From Prolixibacteraceae bacterium (GTDB lineage: Bacteria; Bacteroidota; Bacteroidia; Bacteroidales; Prolixibacteraceae): a DNA stretch of 52,218 bases. Under the pieces are notes generated by a model. The model was not told the DNA's origin, searched no databases, and was given only the letters and a program-made list of their open reading frames with translations. The stretch is from contig JAIOZY010000039.1 of assembly GCA_021740385.1 (NCBI GenBank), positions 1-52,218 on the forward strand. Reading direction: 5' to 3'. The position numbers were made by a program, and so were the translations under genes. Of the stretch, positions 18,255 through 26,567 are shown piece by piece (position 1 is the first letter of the stretch; each line of letters opens with the position of its first letter).

Positions 18255-18303
18255 ACGTCTGGGAGGCGTGGGGTCGGTGGTTCAAAATCCTCTCACCCCG
18301 ACA
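18255..18303 (+). ncRNA. tRNA-3'-end-like structured fragment
   Basis: A perfect 6 bp hairpin, ACGTCT-GGG-AGGCGT (18255-18269), resembles a class II tRNA variable arm. It is followed by GGTGGTTCAAAATCC, close to a T-loop, and a 3' end CACCCCGACA like an acceptor strand. The T-stem does not pair well and no 5' half (acceptor, D or anticodon arm) is visible upstream. It is therefore not an intact tRNA. It could be a decayed tRNA 3' fragment left at an integration site, or a small structured RNA. The strong terminator just after it supports a transcribed origin. Confidence 0.35.
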
Positions 18304-18307
18304 AAAC

Positions 18308-18342
18308 AAAAACCTTTCATGCATTGCATGGGAGGTTTTTTT
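18308..18342 (+). terminator. Rho-independent terminator
   Basis: The stem AAACCTTTCATGC pairs with GCATGGGAGGTTT through an ATT loop (including two T-G wobbles) and is followed by a T-run. On the minus strand the A-run also gives a T-run, so it may end the oxidoreductase operon from the other side too, whose stop is at 18347. Confidence 0.75.
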
Positions 18343-18346
18343 ATTC

Positions 18347-19294
18347 TTATCCAATCCTGATAGCTACCCCTCCCCTTTTGTGTCCTTGCTGAACATACCG
18401 GTGTGCTTCAACAATCTCATCCAACGAATATATTTTATCAAGGTATGGTTTAATTAAACCGGCTTCTGTCAATTCTTTAATTTCCTTTAAGCGGCTTGAA
18501 ACCAGCTTTAAGTCCCCGTCATCGATCGAAACATTTTCACCATCGCTGGTTAAGGCTTTTTCGCAAGCCCTCCGTAAAACTGATGTCTTCATTTTTCCAA
18601 CTGCATCCAAAACCAGGTCGAACTGTTTTCCTTCCGGAAGTTTCTCTTGTTTTGTGTAATCCAATACTTCATCAGCGCCCAGCGATTTAACCAATTCATG
18701 GTTCCGTTCGCTGCATATGGCCGTAACATGAGCACCTGCCTGTTTGGCTAACTGAACAGCTAATGTGCCGGTTGTACCCGAGGCACCATAAATGGCAATT
18801 TGTTTTTTGCTTTTATAATCGCCCTTTTCAAGATATTGAAGTGCAAGCAATCCTCCGTAAGCCAGCATTGTAGCTTCCTCGAAAGTTACATTTGAGGGCA
18901 TTTTCGATAAACATCCAAATGTAGAATCATCGGTTTTCATGCATTTGTATTCGGCATAGCACCCAATACCAAAACCGGTTAAACCATAAACCTTGTCTCC
19001 CACATTGTACTTTGTTACATTCATCCCAATTTCGACAATTTCACCTGCCAACACCAAACCCAATATTGGCCTACGTGGCTTGGTAATGCCCATTGCCAAA
19101 CGAAAAGGGATTAACAATTTCAAAGGCACCCTGGAACTACGAATAAATATATCGCTGTTGGTTACGGCCGATGCATAAATTTTTATACAAACTTCATTCA
19201 GTTTGGGATTTGGTTTATTTACTGTTCCCAATTTTAGTACTTCAGGAGCACCATATTTAGTGCACAGTACAGCTTTCATTGTTTGTGTTTTCAT
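18347..19294 (-). CDS. Zinc-independent medium-chain dehydrogenase/reductase (quinone oxidoreductase-like)
   Basis: This 315-residue cytoplasmic NAD(P)H-dependent oxidoreductase has the MDR two-domain layout. The N-terminal GroES-like domain is at about 5-130 (PILGLVLAGEIVEIG, then VGDKVYGL) and the Rossmann domain at about 145-290 with nucleotide-binding motif YGASGTTGTLAVQLAKQAGA. The zinc-binding cysteines of alcohol dehydrogenases are absent, which points to the quinone/enone reductase branch. The C-terminal YSLDEIVEAHRYVQQGHKRGGVAIRI is typical. It is the last gene of a three-gene operon after the Xre regulator (7 bp gap), so it may be controlled by it. The physiological substrate is unknown. 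Confidence 0.85.
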   Translation of the reverse strand: MKTQTMKAVLCTKYGAPEVLKLGTVNKPNPKLNEVCIKIYASAVTNSDIFIRSSRVPLKLLIPFRLAMGITKPRRPILGLVLAGEIVEIGMNVTKYNVGDKVYGLTGFGIGCYAEYKCMKTDDSTFGCLSKMPSNVTFEEATMLAYGGLLALQYLEKGDYKSKKQIAIYGASGTTGTLAVQLAKQAGAHVTAICSERNHELVKSLGADEVLDYTKQEKLPEGKQFDLVLDAVGKMKTSVLRRACEKALTSDGENVSIDDGDLKLVSSRLKEIKELTEAGLIKPYLDKIYSLDEIVEAHRYVQQGHKRGGVAIRIG

Positions 19295-19301
19295 GGTTTA
19301 A

Positions 19302-19562
19302 TTAATTTAAATTATTTCGCTTCTTCTTTTTTGTCCAAAGCGGATCCTTGTCGGCATTATACTGAAAAACTTCATCAAATGGCATTTTAAAGACATGTGC
19401 AATTCGAAAGGCAAGCTCAAGCGATGGTGAATATTTACCTTGTTCCATGGCCACTATGGTCTGTCGCGAAACGCCAACAGCCTCAGCTAATTCTTTCTGG
19501 GTCATTTCATCGTTCATGAAACGCTGTTTCCTGATCGTGTTTGATATGAATTCTTTTGCCAT
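19302..19562 (-). CDS. Xre-family helix-turn-helix transcriptional regulator
   Basis: This 86-residue protein consists almost entirely of one HTH_3 domain (about 8-65): [46 protein letters not shown] in consecutive parts, with the recognition helix at [11 protein letters not shown] lysine-rich tail follows. Small single-domain Xre regulators of this kind commonly sit next to a membrane protein like the one encoded 1 bp upstream (19564-20010), so this looks like a conserved regulator/membrane-protein pair. It probably binds its own promoter in 20011-20266. The downstream oxidoreductase gene starts 7 bp after its stop. Confidence 0.9.
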   Translation of the reverse strand: MAKEFISNTIRKQRFMNDEMTQKELAEAVGVSRQTIVAMEQGKYSPSLELAFRIAHVFKMPFDEVFQYNADKDPLWTKKKKRNNLN

Positions 19563-19563
19563 T

Positions 19564-20010
19564 TTAAAACCCCCTTCTGTACATTACAAATTTTGCCAGT
19601 TCAGAAACGAGGCTCGATACAACACCTGAAACAATAAAGGTTACCATCATAACCCACGTTTCCATCCCAAGTGCTTGAGTTCCCATGGCCAAAATAAAAC
19701 CAAATGTGAAAATCCAGTGTGAAATCCTCACTGAGCGTAATTCAATTAATTTATCCCTTTCATCCGAAACATCTTCAATATCCTCGCTTGTTACAATTTT
19801 ATTCACGATAGCGAAAATGATGTAACAAACAATCATGGAAACGATGGCTACAGGAATAAAAAGCAAAAAGTATTTGCCCCAAAACTGCATATCGTTTATG
19901 ATCTCCGGATCGGGCACCACTCTCTTCTGATAGATAATCACTGCATAAATAATCATCAATACAATGGATGTGATCAACGTAAATAATGTCTGTTTTTCTT
20001 TGTTGTGCAT
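19564..20010 (-). CDS. Small integral membrane protein (DUF2178-like), paired with Xre regulator
   Basis: This 148-residue protein has four hydrophobic segments (about 10-28, 47-70, 97-115 and 118-138). A short soluble loop between the second and third contains [20 protein letters not shown], a motif typical of DUF2178-like membrane proteins. It has no recognisable catalytic site. It is the first gene of the operon with the Xre regulator 1 bp downstream. Such pairs are widespread, and their function is not established. The family assignment rests on the SDERD loop and topology only. Confidence 0.65.
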   Translation of the reverse strand: MHNKEKQTLFTLITSIVLMIIYAVIIYQKRVVPDPEIINDMQFWGKYFLLFIPVAIVSMIVCYIIFAIVNKIVTSEDIEDVSDERDKLIELRSVRISHWIFTFGFILAMGTQALGMETWVMMVTFIVSGVVSSLVSELAKFVMYRRGF

Positions 20011-20266
20011 GGCTTCAACTTTTAAATTAGTAACTTATTTCCGACACAAAGTAAGGTATTTTATTCTATATGTCATATATATTTTACATTTATTTTAGAA
20101 TTTTTTTAAAAAAGTTGCGAATTAAAGGCTGGAATAAATCAATAGCGTATGATATAGAGAACGTTAAAACAGCTCAGTTTGAATTGGACATTAAATTATT
20201 AGCGGGTTTGGCCTTTGAATATTTATATCACCTGTGTTTTCAAAAGCATTTTTCTTTCTTTGCACC
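20011..20266. other. Intergenic region between divergent genes
   Basis: This AT-rich 256 bp stretch lies between the minus-strand membrane-protein/Xre operon and the plus-strand MFS gene and must hold both promoters. I see no exact TAnnTTTG box with a TTG 19-21 bases upstream. There are no convincing small genes. Confidence 0.4.
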
Positions 20267-21583
20267 ATGAACCTGAAAAAATCACCGTTCCCGTTTAAGG
20301 TAAATAAATTCCCGTTTTTTTACGGCTGGATAATACTAATTGCCGGAACCATTGGCGTGGTTATGAGCATTCCGGGCCAAACCATGGGTGTTTCAGTATT
20401 TACCGATTTCCTCATCGATGCCCTTAGAATTGAACGCACTTCATTGAGCCTGGCTTACCTTTTGGGCACGGTTATCAGCGGCTTTTTAATAACTCGCGCC
20501 GGAAAATATTACGACATATACGGGGCACGATTTATGGCCATGGTTTCAGGTTTTATGCTGGGCCTGATGGTTATCGGACTTACAAAAATTGATGCAATCG
20601 TTGACCTGATAACCGGTCTGTTTCATTCTTCATACAGGACGCCTGTGGTTTTTGTGCTTTTGGTAATCGGCTTTTTCGGGATACGCTTTTTCGGACAAGG
20701 GGTGTTAACCATGGTCAGCCGCAACATGGTCATGAAATGGTTTGAGAAAAAACGGGGGTTTGCCAACGCCATCATGGGGGTTGCCGTATCGTTCGGGTTT
20801 TCGTATGCCCCAAGGCTGTTTAACGGCATGATCGAACAATCGGGCTGGCGGGCTACCTGGGTGCAAATCGGCTTATTTGTTGGTATTGTGTTTGTACTTT
20901 TCGCCCTGGTATTTTTCCGCGACAATGCCGTTGACTGTGGATTAAAACCCGATGGGAACCTAAAGATTAAAGGTAAAAGAGCATGGCAAAAAACAACCAA
21001 AGAGAAAACATTTACCCTAAAAGAGGCCAGGGCAAAATATTCATTTTGGGTATTTAACCTGGCCATTGCCCTGAACGCGATGTATGTAACGGCCATTACC
21101 TTTCATGTGGTTTCAATATTCGACCAGGCCGGAATGGACAGGCAAACCGCCATTTCTATCTTTTTGCCGGCATCGTTTGTCGCGGTATTGTTTAATTTTG
21201 TTGGTGGTTGGATTAGCGACTTCATCCGTCTGAAATACCTTTTAATGATCAACATGGCCGGAATTATCCTTTCGGGCTTTGCATTAATTCAGCTCGATTC
21301 ATTGCCGCTTGCCTATTACATTTTAATTGCCGGGAATGGCATCATGAGTGGTTTGTTCAGTGTGTTGAACACCGTTACCTGGCCCCGCTTTTTTGGCACA
21401 AAGCACTTGGGTGCCATATCGGGGTATTCCATGAGCTGGACGGTTATTGCCAGCGCATTGGGACCCTATCTGTTCAGCCTTTCGCTAAAATTTACCGGCG
21501 CATATACCGCAGGAATACTGTTTTGTGTGGCATTTGCCACTGCCCTGCTCTTTTTGGGAATAAAGGCAAATAATGTGATGTAG
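20267..21583 (+). CDS. Major facilitator superfamily transporter
   Basis: This 438-residue inner-membrane protein has about 12 transmembrane segments. The start at 20267 (MNLKKSPFPF) is preferred over an in-frame ATG 33 bases earlier because family members start just before FFYGWIILIAGTIG. The loop after the second segment has the MFS-like pattern GFLITRAGKYYDIYGAR. The equivalent region in the second half is GGWISDFIRLKYLL. The sequence resembles the oxalate/formate and monocarboxylate transporter branch, which suggests an organic anion, but substrate specificity cannot be read by eye. It appears monocistronic and is followed by a palindrome at 21596-21612. Confidence 0.85.
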   Translation: MNLKKSPFPFKVNKFPFFYGWIILIAGTIGVVMSIPGQTMGVSVFTDFLIDALRIERTSLSLAYLLGTVISGFLITRAGKYYDIYGARFMAMVSGFMLGLMVIGLTKIDAIVDLITGLFHSSYRTPVVFVLLVIGFFGIRFFGQGVLTMVSRNMVMKWFEKKRGFANAIMGVAVSFGFSYAPRLFNGMIEQSGWRATWVQIGLFVGIVFVLFALVFFRDNAVDCGLKPDGNLKIKGKRAWQKTTKEKTFTLKEARAKYSFWVFNLAIALNAMYVTAITFHVVSIFDQAGMDRQTAISIFLPASFVAVLFNFVGGWISDFIRLKYLLMINMAGIILSGFALIQLDSLPLAYYILIAGNGIMSGLFSVLNTVTWPRFFGTKHLGAISGYSMSWTVIASALGPYLFSLSLKFTGAYTAGILFCVAFATALLFLGIKANNVM

Positions 21584-21595
21584 GCGTTAGGAACA

Positions 21596-21612
21596 TGCGA
21601 TTTGAAATCGCA
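21596..21612. repeat. TTTGAAA-centred palindrome
   Basis: TGCGATTT and AAATCGCA form a perfect 8 bp inverted repeat around a single G, 12 bases after the MFS stop codon. It lacks a T-run, so it is a poor terminator. It has the same core design (CGA, TTTGAAA, TCG) as the palindrome at 51426-51446 and may be a member of a dispersed REP-like family. Confidence 0.5.
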
Positions 21613-21641
21613 CGAAGCAAATGCAATTCATTTGTAACAAT

Positions 21642-22112
21642 TTATTTTTCTTTGTCAAACACCTGTTTTTCTTCCACAACACCGTACGACGACGTGGTTT
21701 TGTTTTCAAAAACCAGGCAGCCATCTTCTTCAACCCAAATCACTTCTTTAATCGTCATTTCGCCCCCATCCTGCATGGGAAATTTTGTTGTAATGGTTAG
21801 CTTGTTTTTGTTATCATCCCATAAAGCAGTCGATTTCTTTTTCGTTTCCATCCAACCATCGTTAATGCATTCTTTGCCATCGAGGGTAAACCGGTCGGAA
21901 ATAACAAACGGGTTTCCCTGGAAGGAGGAATGGCGCTCGAGTTTTAATTCATTTCCCTCGTGTGTAATAACGAGTTTTTCAGGAGCCATGCTAAATTGTT
22001 CGTTTAACTGGCTTTTTTCGTTGTTAAGTTTCCAGTTTCCCGAAAAATTAACACTTGCAGTAGCAAAAAACGAGATGCAAATTAAAATAAGAAGAAGTTG
22101 TACTTTTTTCAT
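21642..22112 (-). CDS. Small secreted protein with lipocalin-like beta fold
   Basis: This 156-residue protein has a signal peptide (about 1-20, core LLLILICISFFATA). The mature part is predicted all-beta. It begins VNFSGNWKLNNEKSQL, the way many small secreted lipocalin-like or DUF-type Bacteroidota proteins begin, and continues in alternating strands (EKLVITHEGNELKLERH, NKLTITTKFP, GEMTIKEVIWVEEDG). No catalytic motif is seen. It is convergent with the MFS gene and divergent from the SUI1 gene. The function is unknown; a ligand-binding or envelope role is a guess. Confidence 0.7.
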   Translation of the reverse strand: MKKVQLLLILICISFFATASVNFSGNWKLNNEKSQLNEQFSMAPEKLVITHEGNELKLERHSSFQGNPFVISDRFTLDGKECINDGWMETKKKSTALWDDNKNKLTITTKFPMQDGGEMTIKEVIWVEEDGCLVFENKTTSSYGVVEEKQVFDKEK

Positions 22113-22256
22113 TTTTATAAGATTTAGTTAGATTACTAATATAGAATCATTTGTGACAAAAAGGTTTAAGGACACCATGCAATAATTTTCATATTAATTA
22201 TACCCAAACTTTAACCTGCTCATTACTTGAGCCTTAAAAAGCAACAATGTAGGGGC

Positions 22257-22287
22257 GTTGCAATTAAGAACGAATTCAATATTTTTG
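22257..22287 (+). promoter_or_regulatory. Bacteroidota-type promoter of the SUI1/tpx genes
   Basis: GTTG at 22257-22260 is followed after exactly 19 bases by TATTTTTG at 22280-22287, matching the TTTG-N19-TAnnTTTG consensus. The inferred start near 22294 lies about 9 bases before the ATG at 22303. Confidence 0.6.
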
Positions 22288-22302
22288 TAAAAAAAGTATA
22301 TT

Positions 22303-22647
22303 ATGGGCAACGATTGGAAAGACAGGCTTGGTGTTGTTTATTCAACCAATCCCGATTTTAATTACCGGCAAGATGAAAATGAGCAGGAAGAAACCCTGCC
22401 CCCAAAGCAGCAAGACCTCAGGGTAACCCTCGATCGCAAACAACGCAAGGGGAAATCTGTTACACTCGTAACGGGGTTTATTGGCAAAGGAGATGATTTG
22501 AAAGCACTTGGAAAATTACTAAAAACCAAATGCGGTGTAGGAGGTACGGTAAAAAACGGCGAAATTCTTATTCAGGGCGATTTCAGGAAAAAGGTATTGG
22601 AAATTCTTCACAAAGAAGGGTATCAGGCCAAACAGTCGGGCGGGTAA
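22303..22647 (+). CDS. SUI1/YciH-family translation initiation factor-like protein
   Basis: This 114-residue protein has a variable charged N-terminus (1-40) and a C-terminal SUI1/eIF1 domain (about 40-112). The domain runs [55 protein letters not shown] and [14 protein letters not shown]. It is the bacterial YciH type, related to eukaryotic eIF1, and is thought to act in discrimination at translation initiation; its bacterial role is not settled. It has its own good promoter and is followed 95 bp later by tpx on the same strand. Confidence 0.95.
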   Translation: MGNDWKDRLGVVYSTNPDFNYRQDENEQEETLPPKQQDLRVTLDRKQRKGKSVTLVTGFIGKGDDLKALGKLLKTKCGVGGTVKNGEILIQGDFRKKVLEILHKEGYQAKQSGG

Positions 22648-22742
22648 AAAAAGATCTCTTATGTGATCACAAAACGGACTTTGAACAAAATGCCTTTTCA
22701 TTTGTCATTATGGCAAAAATGAAACATAAAAAAATGGATAGT

Positions 22743-23255
22743 ATGAGTGAAAGAACAGGATTGGTAACGTTTGCCGGAAAACCGGTAACGCTTACCGGAA
22801 ATGCAATAAAAGTTGGTGATAAAGCACCGGAATTTACGGGTGTCAATCAAAAACTTGAAACCGTCAGTTTATCGGAATTTATTGGTAAAACCGTTGTTGT
22901 TGCCGTATACCCGTCGATTGATACGGGCGTTTGCCAGCAACAAAACCGGAAATTCAACGAGATAGCTTCCCAAAAAGAGGATGTTGTAGTTTTGAGTGTT
23001 TCGCTCGATTTACCTTTTGCCCATAAACGTTTTTGTGCAGCAGAAGGGCTCGATAAAATTGTAACCTTGTCGGACCACAGGGAACGTGAATTTGGTGAAA
23101 ATTACGGGTTTCTGATCAAGGAACTGGTATTGCTTGCAAGGGGCACGGTTGTAATTGACAAAAATGGCACCGTACAGTTGGTAGAAATTGTTCCGGAAAT
23201 AACCACGGAACCCAACTACGATAAAACACTTAAACTGCTGGATAAATTAAGTTAA
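22743..23255 (+). CDS. tpx: Thiol peroxidase (atypical 2-Cys peroxiredoxin)
   Basis: This protein reduces hydrogen peroxide and organic hydroperoxides using thioredoxin. The start at 22743 (MSERTGLVTF) gives 170 residues, matching the roughly 168 of known Tpx proteins. In-frame ATGs at 22710, 22719 and 22734 would add a lysine-rich leader and cannot be excluded. The peroxidatic Cys64 lies in PSIDTGVC and the resolving Cys98 in KRFCAAEG, the same spacing as in E. coli Tpx. The Thr of the TGVC motif and the C-terminal EITTEPNYDKTL are conserved. It is cytoplasmic and probably co-transcribed with the upstream SUI1 gene. Confidence 0.95.
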   Translation: MSERTGLVTFAGKPVTLTGNAIKVGDKAPEFTGVNQKLETVSLSEFIGKTVVVAVYPSIDTGVCQQQNRKFNEIASQKEDVVVLSVSLDLPFAHKRFCAAEGLDKIVTLSDHREREFGENYGFLIKELVLLARGTVVIDKNGTVQLVEIVPEITTEPNYDKTLKLLDKLS

Positions 23256-23318
23256 GCCGCATCGTTCATCGAGTTTTAAAAAGATTAATATTAGCGGTTT
23301 AATTACCGGTGGATGTGA

Positions 23319-24254
23319 TTACGACCCTACCCTTTCGATTTTTCGAACGCGGTAGGGTTTTTTATCCTGCGATTCAAAATAAGTTCGCATTTGTATTTCG
23401 GCAATCAAACCAATGGTTATAAGCTGTATACCCCCCAGCAAAAGTAACATTCCCAGTATCATAATGGGTTTTCCCCAAATATCCTGATGCAGTAGTTTTA
23501 GAATAAACAGGTATATAAAAATTATAATACCCGCAAAAATACCAATGCCCCCCATGGCTCCAAAAAGGTGCATGGGTTTCTGTAAATAGCGTTTTATAAA
23601 CAGCATAACCAGCAAATCGCTAACCACCTTCATTGTTCGGTTGATCCCGTATTTCGATTTTCCGTGAATACGTGCATGGTGTTTCACTTCCATTTGGGTA
23701 ATGGTACCCCCCTCGAGGGCAACAAGCACGGGAATAAAACGGTGCAGTTCGCCGTATATTTTGATACTTTTGGCCATTTCGTTACGAAATACTTTAAGCG
23801 TACAGCCGTAGTCCCTGATTTTTACATCGGTAGTACGGCGGATTATTGAATTGGCTATACGGCTTGGAAATTTTCGCAACAGCATTCCGTCTTTCCGGTT
23901 TGCCCTGATGCCGGCAACGACATCCCAGCCACCGGTATCAGCCAGTTCAATCATTGAAGGGATATCTGACGGGTCATTTTGCAAATCACCATCGAGGGTA
24001 GCAACGAAATCGCCTTCGGCCATATCGATACCCGCCTGTATGGCTGAACTTTGTCCGTAATTTTTCCTCAGTTCGACCAATATAAAACGCGCATCGGCAA
24101 TTTCCCTGATTTTTTGCCGGGTACGATCCGTTGAACCGTCGTCGACAAAAATGGCTTCATAATCGAAACCGTCCAGGGCTTGTTTTATTTGTTCCGCAAG
24201 TGGAAGGATATTCTCCTCTTCATTAAAAACACAGACTACCAGGCTTATTTTCAT
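23319..24254 (-). CDS. GT2 family glycosyltransferase (DPM1/ArnC-like), membrane-anchored
   Basis: This 311-residue protein has an N-terminal GT-A domain (about 1-225) with VVCVFNEEENI, the nucleotide-sugar motif FVDDGSTDRT and the metal-binding DGDLQNDP, which is the DXD region of dolichol- or undecaprenyl-phosphate glycosyltransferases. Two C-terminal transmembrane segments follow (about 230-258 and 266-290). This is the arrangement of enzymes that load a sugar on undecaprenyl phosphate at the inner face of the membrane. Acceptor and sugar are not determined. A dispersed-repeat-containing gap of 233 bp separates it from the PAP2 gene upstream. A lipid-linked-sugar role would fit the neighbouring lipid phosphatase. 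Confidence 0.85.
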   Translation of the reverse strand: MKISLVVCVFNEEENILPLAEQIKQALDGFDYEAIFVDDGSTDRTRQKIREIADARFILVELRKNYGQSSAIQAGIDMAEGDFVATLDGDLQNDPSDIPSMIELADTGGWDVVAGIRANRKDGMLLRKFPSRIANSIIRRTTDVKIRDYGCTLKVFRNEMAKSIKIYGELHRFIPVLVALEGGTITQMEVKHHARIHGKSKYGINRTMKVVSDLLVMLFIKRYLQKPMHLFGAMGGIGIFAGIIIFIYLFILKLLHQDIWGKPIMILGMLLLLGGIQLITIGLIAEIQMRTYFESQDKKPYRVRKIERVGS

Positions 24255-24332
24255 TCGTTTATATCTTTTATGTTACTGATTCGCTGTTGGTTCGCACTAT
24301 GAATTTATCATAACGAACAGTACCTCCCTCAT

Positions 24333-24367
24333 GGAACTCACCCCGAATTGTCGGGGCTCGTTTCATT
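24333..24367 (+). repeat. Dispersed hairpin repeat, copy 1
   Basis: GGAACTCA is followed by the hairpin CCCCGA-ATTG-TCGGGG (24341-24356) and CTCGTTTCATT. The same flanks occur around a hairpin at 39119-39152, and the 3' flank also at 24445-24455. Confidence 0.6.
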
Positions 24368-24405
24368 CGTTCAAATTGTTTATTTATTTAGGTAACTCAT
24401 AGCTT

Positions 24406-24456
24406 GCCCCGGTTTTTCGGGGTAATTTCTCCCGCTTAGGCGGGCTCGTTTCATTG
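24406..24456 (+). repeat. Dispersed hairpin repeat, variant copy
   Basis: A hairpin CCCCGGTTTTTCGGGG (24407-24422) is followed by a second one, CCCGCTTAGGCGGG (24431-24444), and then the shared tail CTCGTTTCATTG. The hairpin sequence differs from copy 1 but the tail is the same. Confidence 0.5.
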
Positions 24457-24487
24457 TTTAAAATTTCAAATATTTCCAATAAAATTA

Positions 24488-25201
24488 TCAATTTACTTCA
24501 CTCTTGCCTCGTTTTTCAAATCTTCTTTTTCCAATCTGTTTCAAAAAATTTATACTTGATGGTTTGCCGGGGATTTTGTCTGCTCGTTTAGCGATAAAAT
24601 TGCGGAAAATAAAAACGCCGGTAAGCGCGGCAACAAAACCCAATATTGCCCCCCAGAAAACATCAATATAATAATGCTGCAATAAATATATTCGCGAAAA
24701 GCCCACCAGTACCGCCAAGATAAAAAGACTGACAACAACCCCCTTTTTTTTATATAAAAACGATATAATCGCTGCCAGGGCAAAGGCAGTCATGGTATGG
24801 CCCGATGGAAAAGAATACATGTAACGAATTGGCATTTGTGGTATTACTCTGTGTAAATCGGCGTAAAAGAAATCCCAAAGGGGACGGTAATGCTGAAAAA
24901 ATAATACCCGTTTAAATAAATTTGAAAACAGTGCAACAAACAACAAGGTTATTAATATGTACAAAGCTTTCCGGTAATCGATAAATAAAAAAAGGAAAAA
25001 CACACAAACAGCAAACAATCCGCTACCCATGGTTGTAATGATTAAAAAAAACACATCTAAGGCCGGGGTCGACCATGAATTGACCCAAAGTTCAATTTCT
25101 CCACGTTCATAGAGAACCATTGTTATAACAGATAAAAGCCCAAAAACCAGAAAGGGGTAATTGAAATATTTAACGGGGAGGTATGTTGTGTTTTTATTCA
25201 C
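24488..25201 (-). CDS. PAP2-superfamily membrane phosphatase
   Basis: This 237-residue protein has about six transmembrane segments. The three PAP2 phosphatase motifs are visible in order: KRVLFFQHYRP (the KxxxxxxRP motif), SFPSGHT, and SRIYLLQHYYIDV (the SRxxxxxHxxxD motif, with the nucleophile His). Such enzymes dephosphorylate lipid phosphates such as undecaprenyl pyrophosphate or phosphatidic acid at the outer face of the inner membrane. The C-terminal 35 residues are basic and cytoplasmic. It lies upstream of and co-directional with the GT2 gene, separated by repeats, so co-transcription is possible but unproved. The lipid substrate is unknown. Confidence 0.88.
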   Translation of the reverse strand: MNKNTTYLPVKYFNYPFLVFGLLSVITMVLYERGEIELWVNSWSTPALDVFFLIITTMGSGLFAVCVFFLFLFIDYRKALYILITLLFVALFSNLFKRVLFFQHYRPLWDFFYADLHRVIPQMPIRYMYSFPSGHTMTAFALAAIISFLYKKKGVVVSLFILAVLVGFSRIYLLQHYYIDVFWGAILGFVAALTGVFIFRNFIAKRADKIPGKPSSINFLKQIGKRRFEKRGKSEVN

Positions 25202-25376
25202 TTAAAATATGTGCATTTTGTTGATTTGATAAAAATACAAATTCGTTGTTTAATTACTATAACGGGAATGCAAACAAAAAAATATATCCGTCACACAACG
25301 AATGTACGAATAACCCATAAAATAAACTTCATTTGCGGGTGAACCGTGAGTTTTGAAATAGTATTGGGGGTTTTAC

Positions 25377-26567
25377 CTACTCTACGTACAAAACTAATCC
25401 TTTCAGGTATTCTCCTTCGGGGTGATAAATGCTCACGGGATGATCGGCCGGTTGTGTTAGCTGGTGCAAAATACGTACCGATCGCCCGGCAATTGCCGCA
25501 CCTGAAAAAACAGCTTCCCTGAATTTTTCTTTCGAAACAACCTGCGAACAACTGAATGTAAAAACCACACCTCCCGTCCTTATTTGCTCAAAAGCCCGTG
25601 CATTAATCCGCTTGTAGCCTTGAAGGGCATGACTGAGGGCATTTCGGTGTTTGGCAAATGCCGGCGGATCTAGCACGATCAGGTCGTATTTATCTTTGAT
25701 ATCTTTCAGGTATTCAAAAGCATCGGCAACAAAAGCCTCGTGGCGTGCATCGGACGGGAAGTTCATTTCTACATTTTCACGGGTCAGGTCAATGGCTTTT
25801 GCCGATGAATCGACAGAATGAACCAGTCTTGCACCACCCCGCATGGCAAAAAACGAAAAACCACCCGTATAGCAAAACATGTTCAGCACATTGCGCCCAC
25901 TTGAATAATTTTGCAATAACCGTCTGTTTTCGCGCTGATCGATGAAAAAGCCTGTTTTTTGTCCTTCCTGCCAGTCAACTTTAAACTTGTTCCCGTATTC
26001 CAAAACAACGCCGGGTTCCGATTTCCCCAACAAAAAACCGTCAACAGCTTCAATATCAGCCTTAAATGGAATAGTTTTCGCGCTTTTATCAAAAACGGCT
26101 TCCAGTTCATCGCCCATTATTTCTTTTAAATGAGCGGCCAACATGGTACGAATTGCATACATGCCAATGGAGTGCATTTGCATCACGGCTGTTTTGTTGT
26201 ACATGTCGATTATGAGGCCGGGCAGTCCGTCGCCCTCGGCATGTACAAGCCGGTAAGCCGTAGTTTCGGCATTGCCGGCCAGGCACAAAAGTTTTCGAAG
26301 TCGATAAGCTTTTTCAAGTTTTTGTTTCCAGAAATTGTCCGTTATTTCAACGTCATCGAAAGAAAAAATGCGCACGGCAATTGAGCCAATCTGGTAATGC
26401 CCCAGGCCGAGAAATTCATCGTGATTGGAATAAACTTTTACCGTATCGCCTTCATTAACATTGCCATACATTTTTTTTATCGCGCCTGAAAAAACCCACG
26501 GGTGGAAGCGTTTCAAAGATTGGTCCTTCCCCGATTTCAATACAATTTTTGGAAAGTTGTCATTCAT
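25377..26567 (-). CDS. Class I SAM-dependent rRNA methyltransferase (RlmI-like)
   Basis: This 396-residue protein has an N-terminal PUA domain (about 1-80, with LKRFHPWVFSGAI), a central EEHEH-like domain, and a Rossmann methyltransferase domain (about 195-390). The latter has a SAM motif region NVLNMFCYTGGFSF and the catalytic-region motif LDPPAFAKHR. This is the layout of RlmI, which makes m5C1962 in 23S rRNA. The start at 26567 (MNDNFPKIVLK) is chosen because it matches RlmI N-termini; a longer reading from 26615 would overlap the exonuclease gene by more than 50 bases. The chosen start overlaps that gene's stop by 8 bases, suggesting translational coupling. Confidence 0.9.
   Translation of the reverse strand: MNDNFPKIVLKSGKDQSLKRFHPWVFSGAIKKMYGNVNEGDTVKVYSNHDEFLGLGHYQIGSIAVRIFSFDDVEITDNFWKQKLEKAYRLRKLLCLAGNAETTAYRLVHAEGDGLPGLIIDMYNKTAVMQMHSIGMYAIRTMLAAHLKEIMGDELEAVFDKSAKTIPFKADIEAVDGFLLGKSEPGVVLEYGNKFKVDWQEGQKTGFFIDQRENRRLLQNYSSGRNVLNMFCYTGGFSFFAMRGGARLVHSVDSSAKAIDLTRENVEMNFPSDARHEAFVADAFEYLKDIKDKYDLIVLDPPAFAKHRNALSHALQGYKRINARAFEQIRTGGVVFTFSCSQVVSKEKFREAVFSGAAIAGRSVRILHQLTQPADHPVSIYHPEGEYLKGLVLYVE

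Larger units (their letters stand above)
24255..24487. other. Repeat-bearing intergenic region between PAP2 and GT2 genes
   Basis: This 233 bp non-coding stretch between two minus-strand genes holds two copies of a GC-rich hairpin followed by CTCGTTTCATT, annotated separately. I saw no small gene and no exact promoter consensus in the rest. Confidence 0.5.

Noticed and set aside
18255-18303. Intact tRNA gene
   Set aside because: Only the 3' part resembles a tRNA. The T-stem does not pair and no D or anticodon arm is visible upstream, so it is listed only as a tRNA-like fragment.
22530-22742. Long N-terminal extension of thiol peroxidase
   Set aside because: The in-frame extension overlaps the SUI1 gene and is unlike Tpx. 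The start at 22743 gives the normal length and N-terminal sequence.
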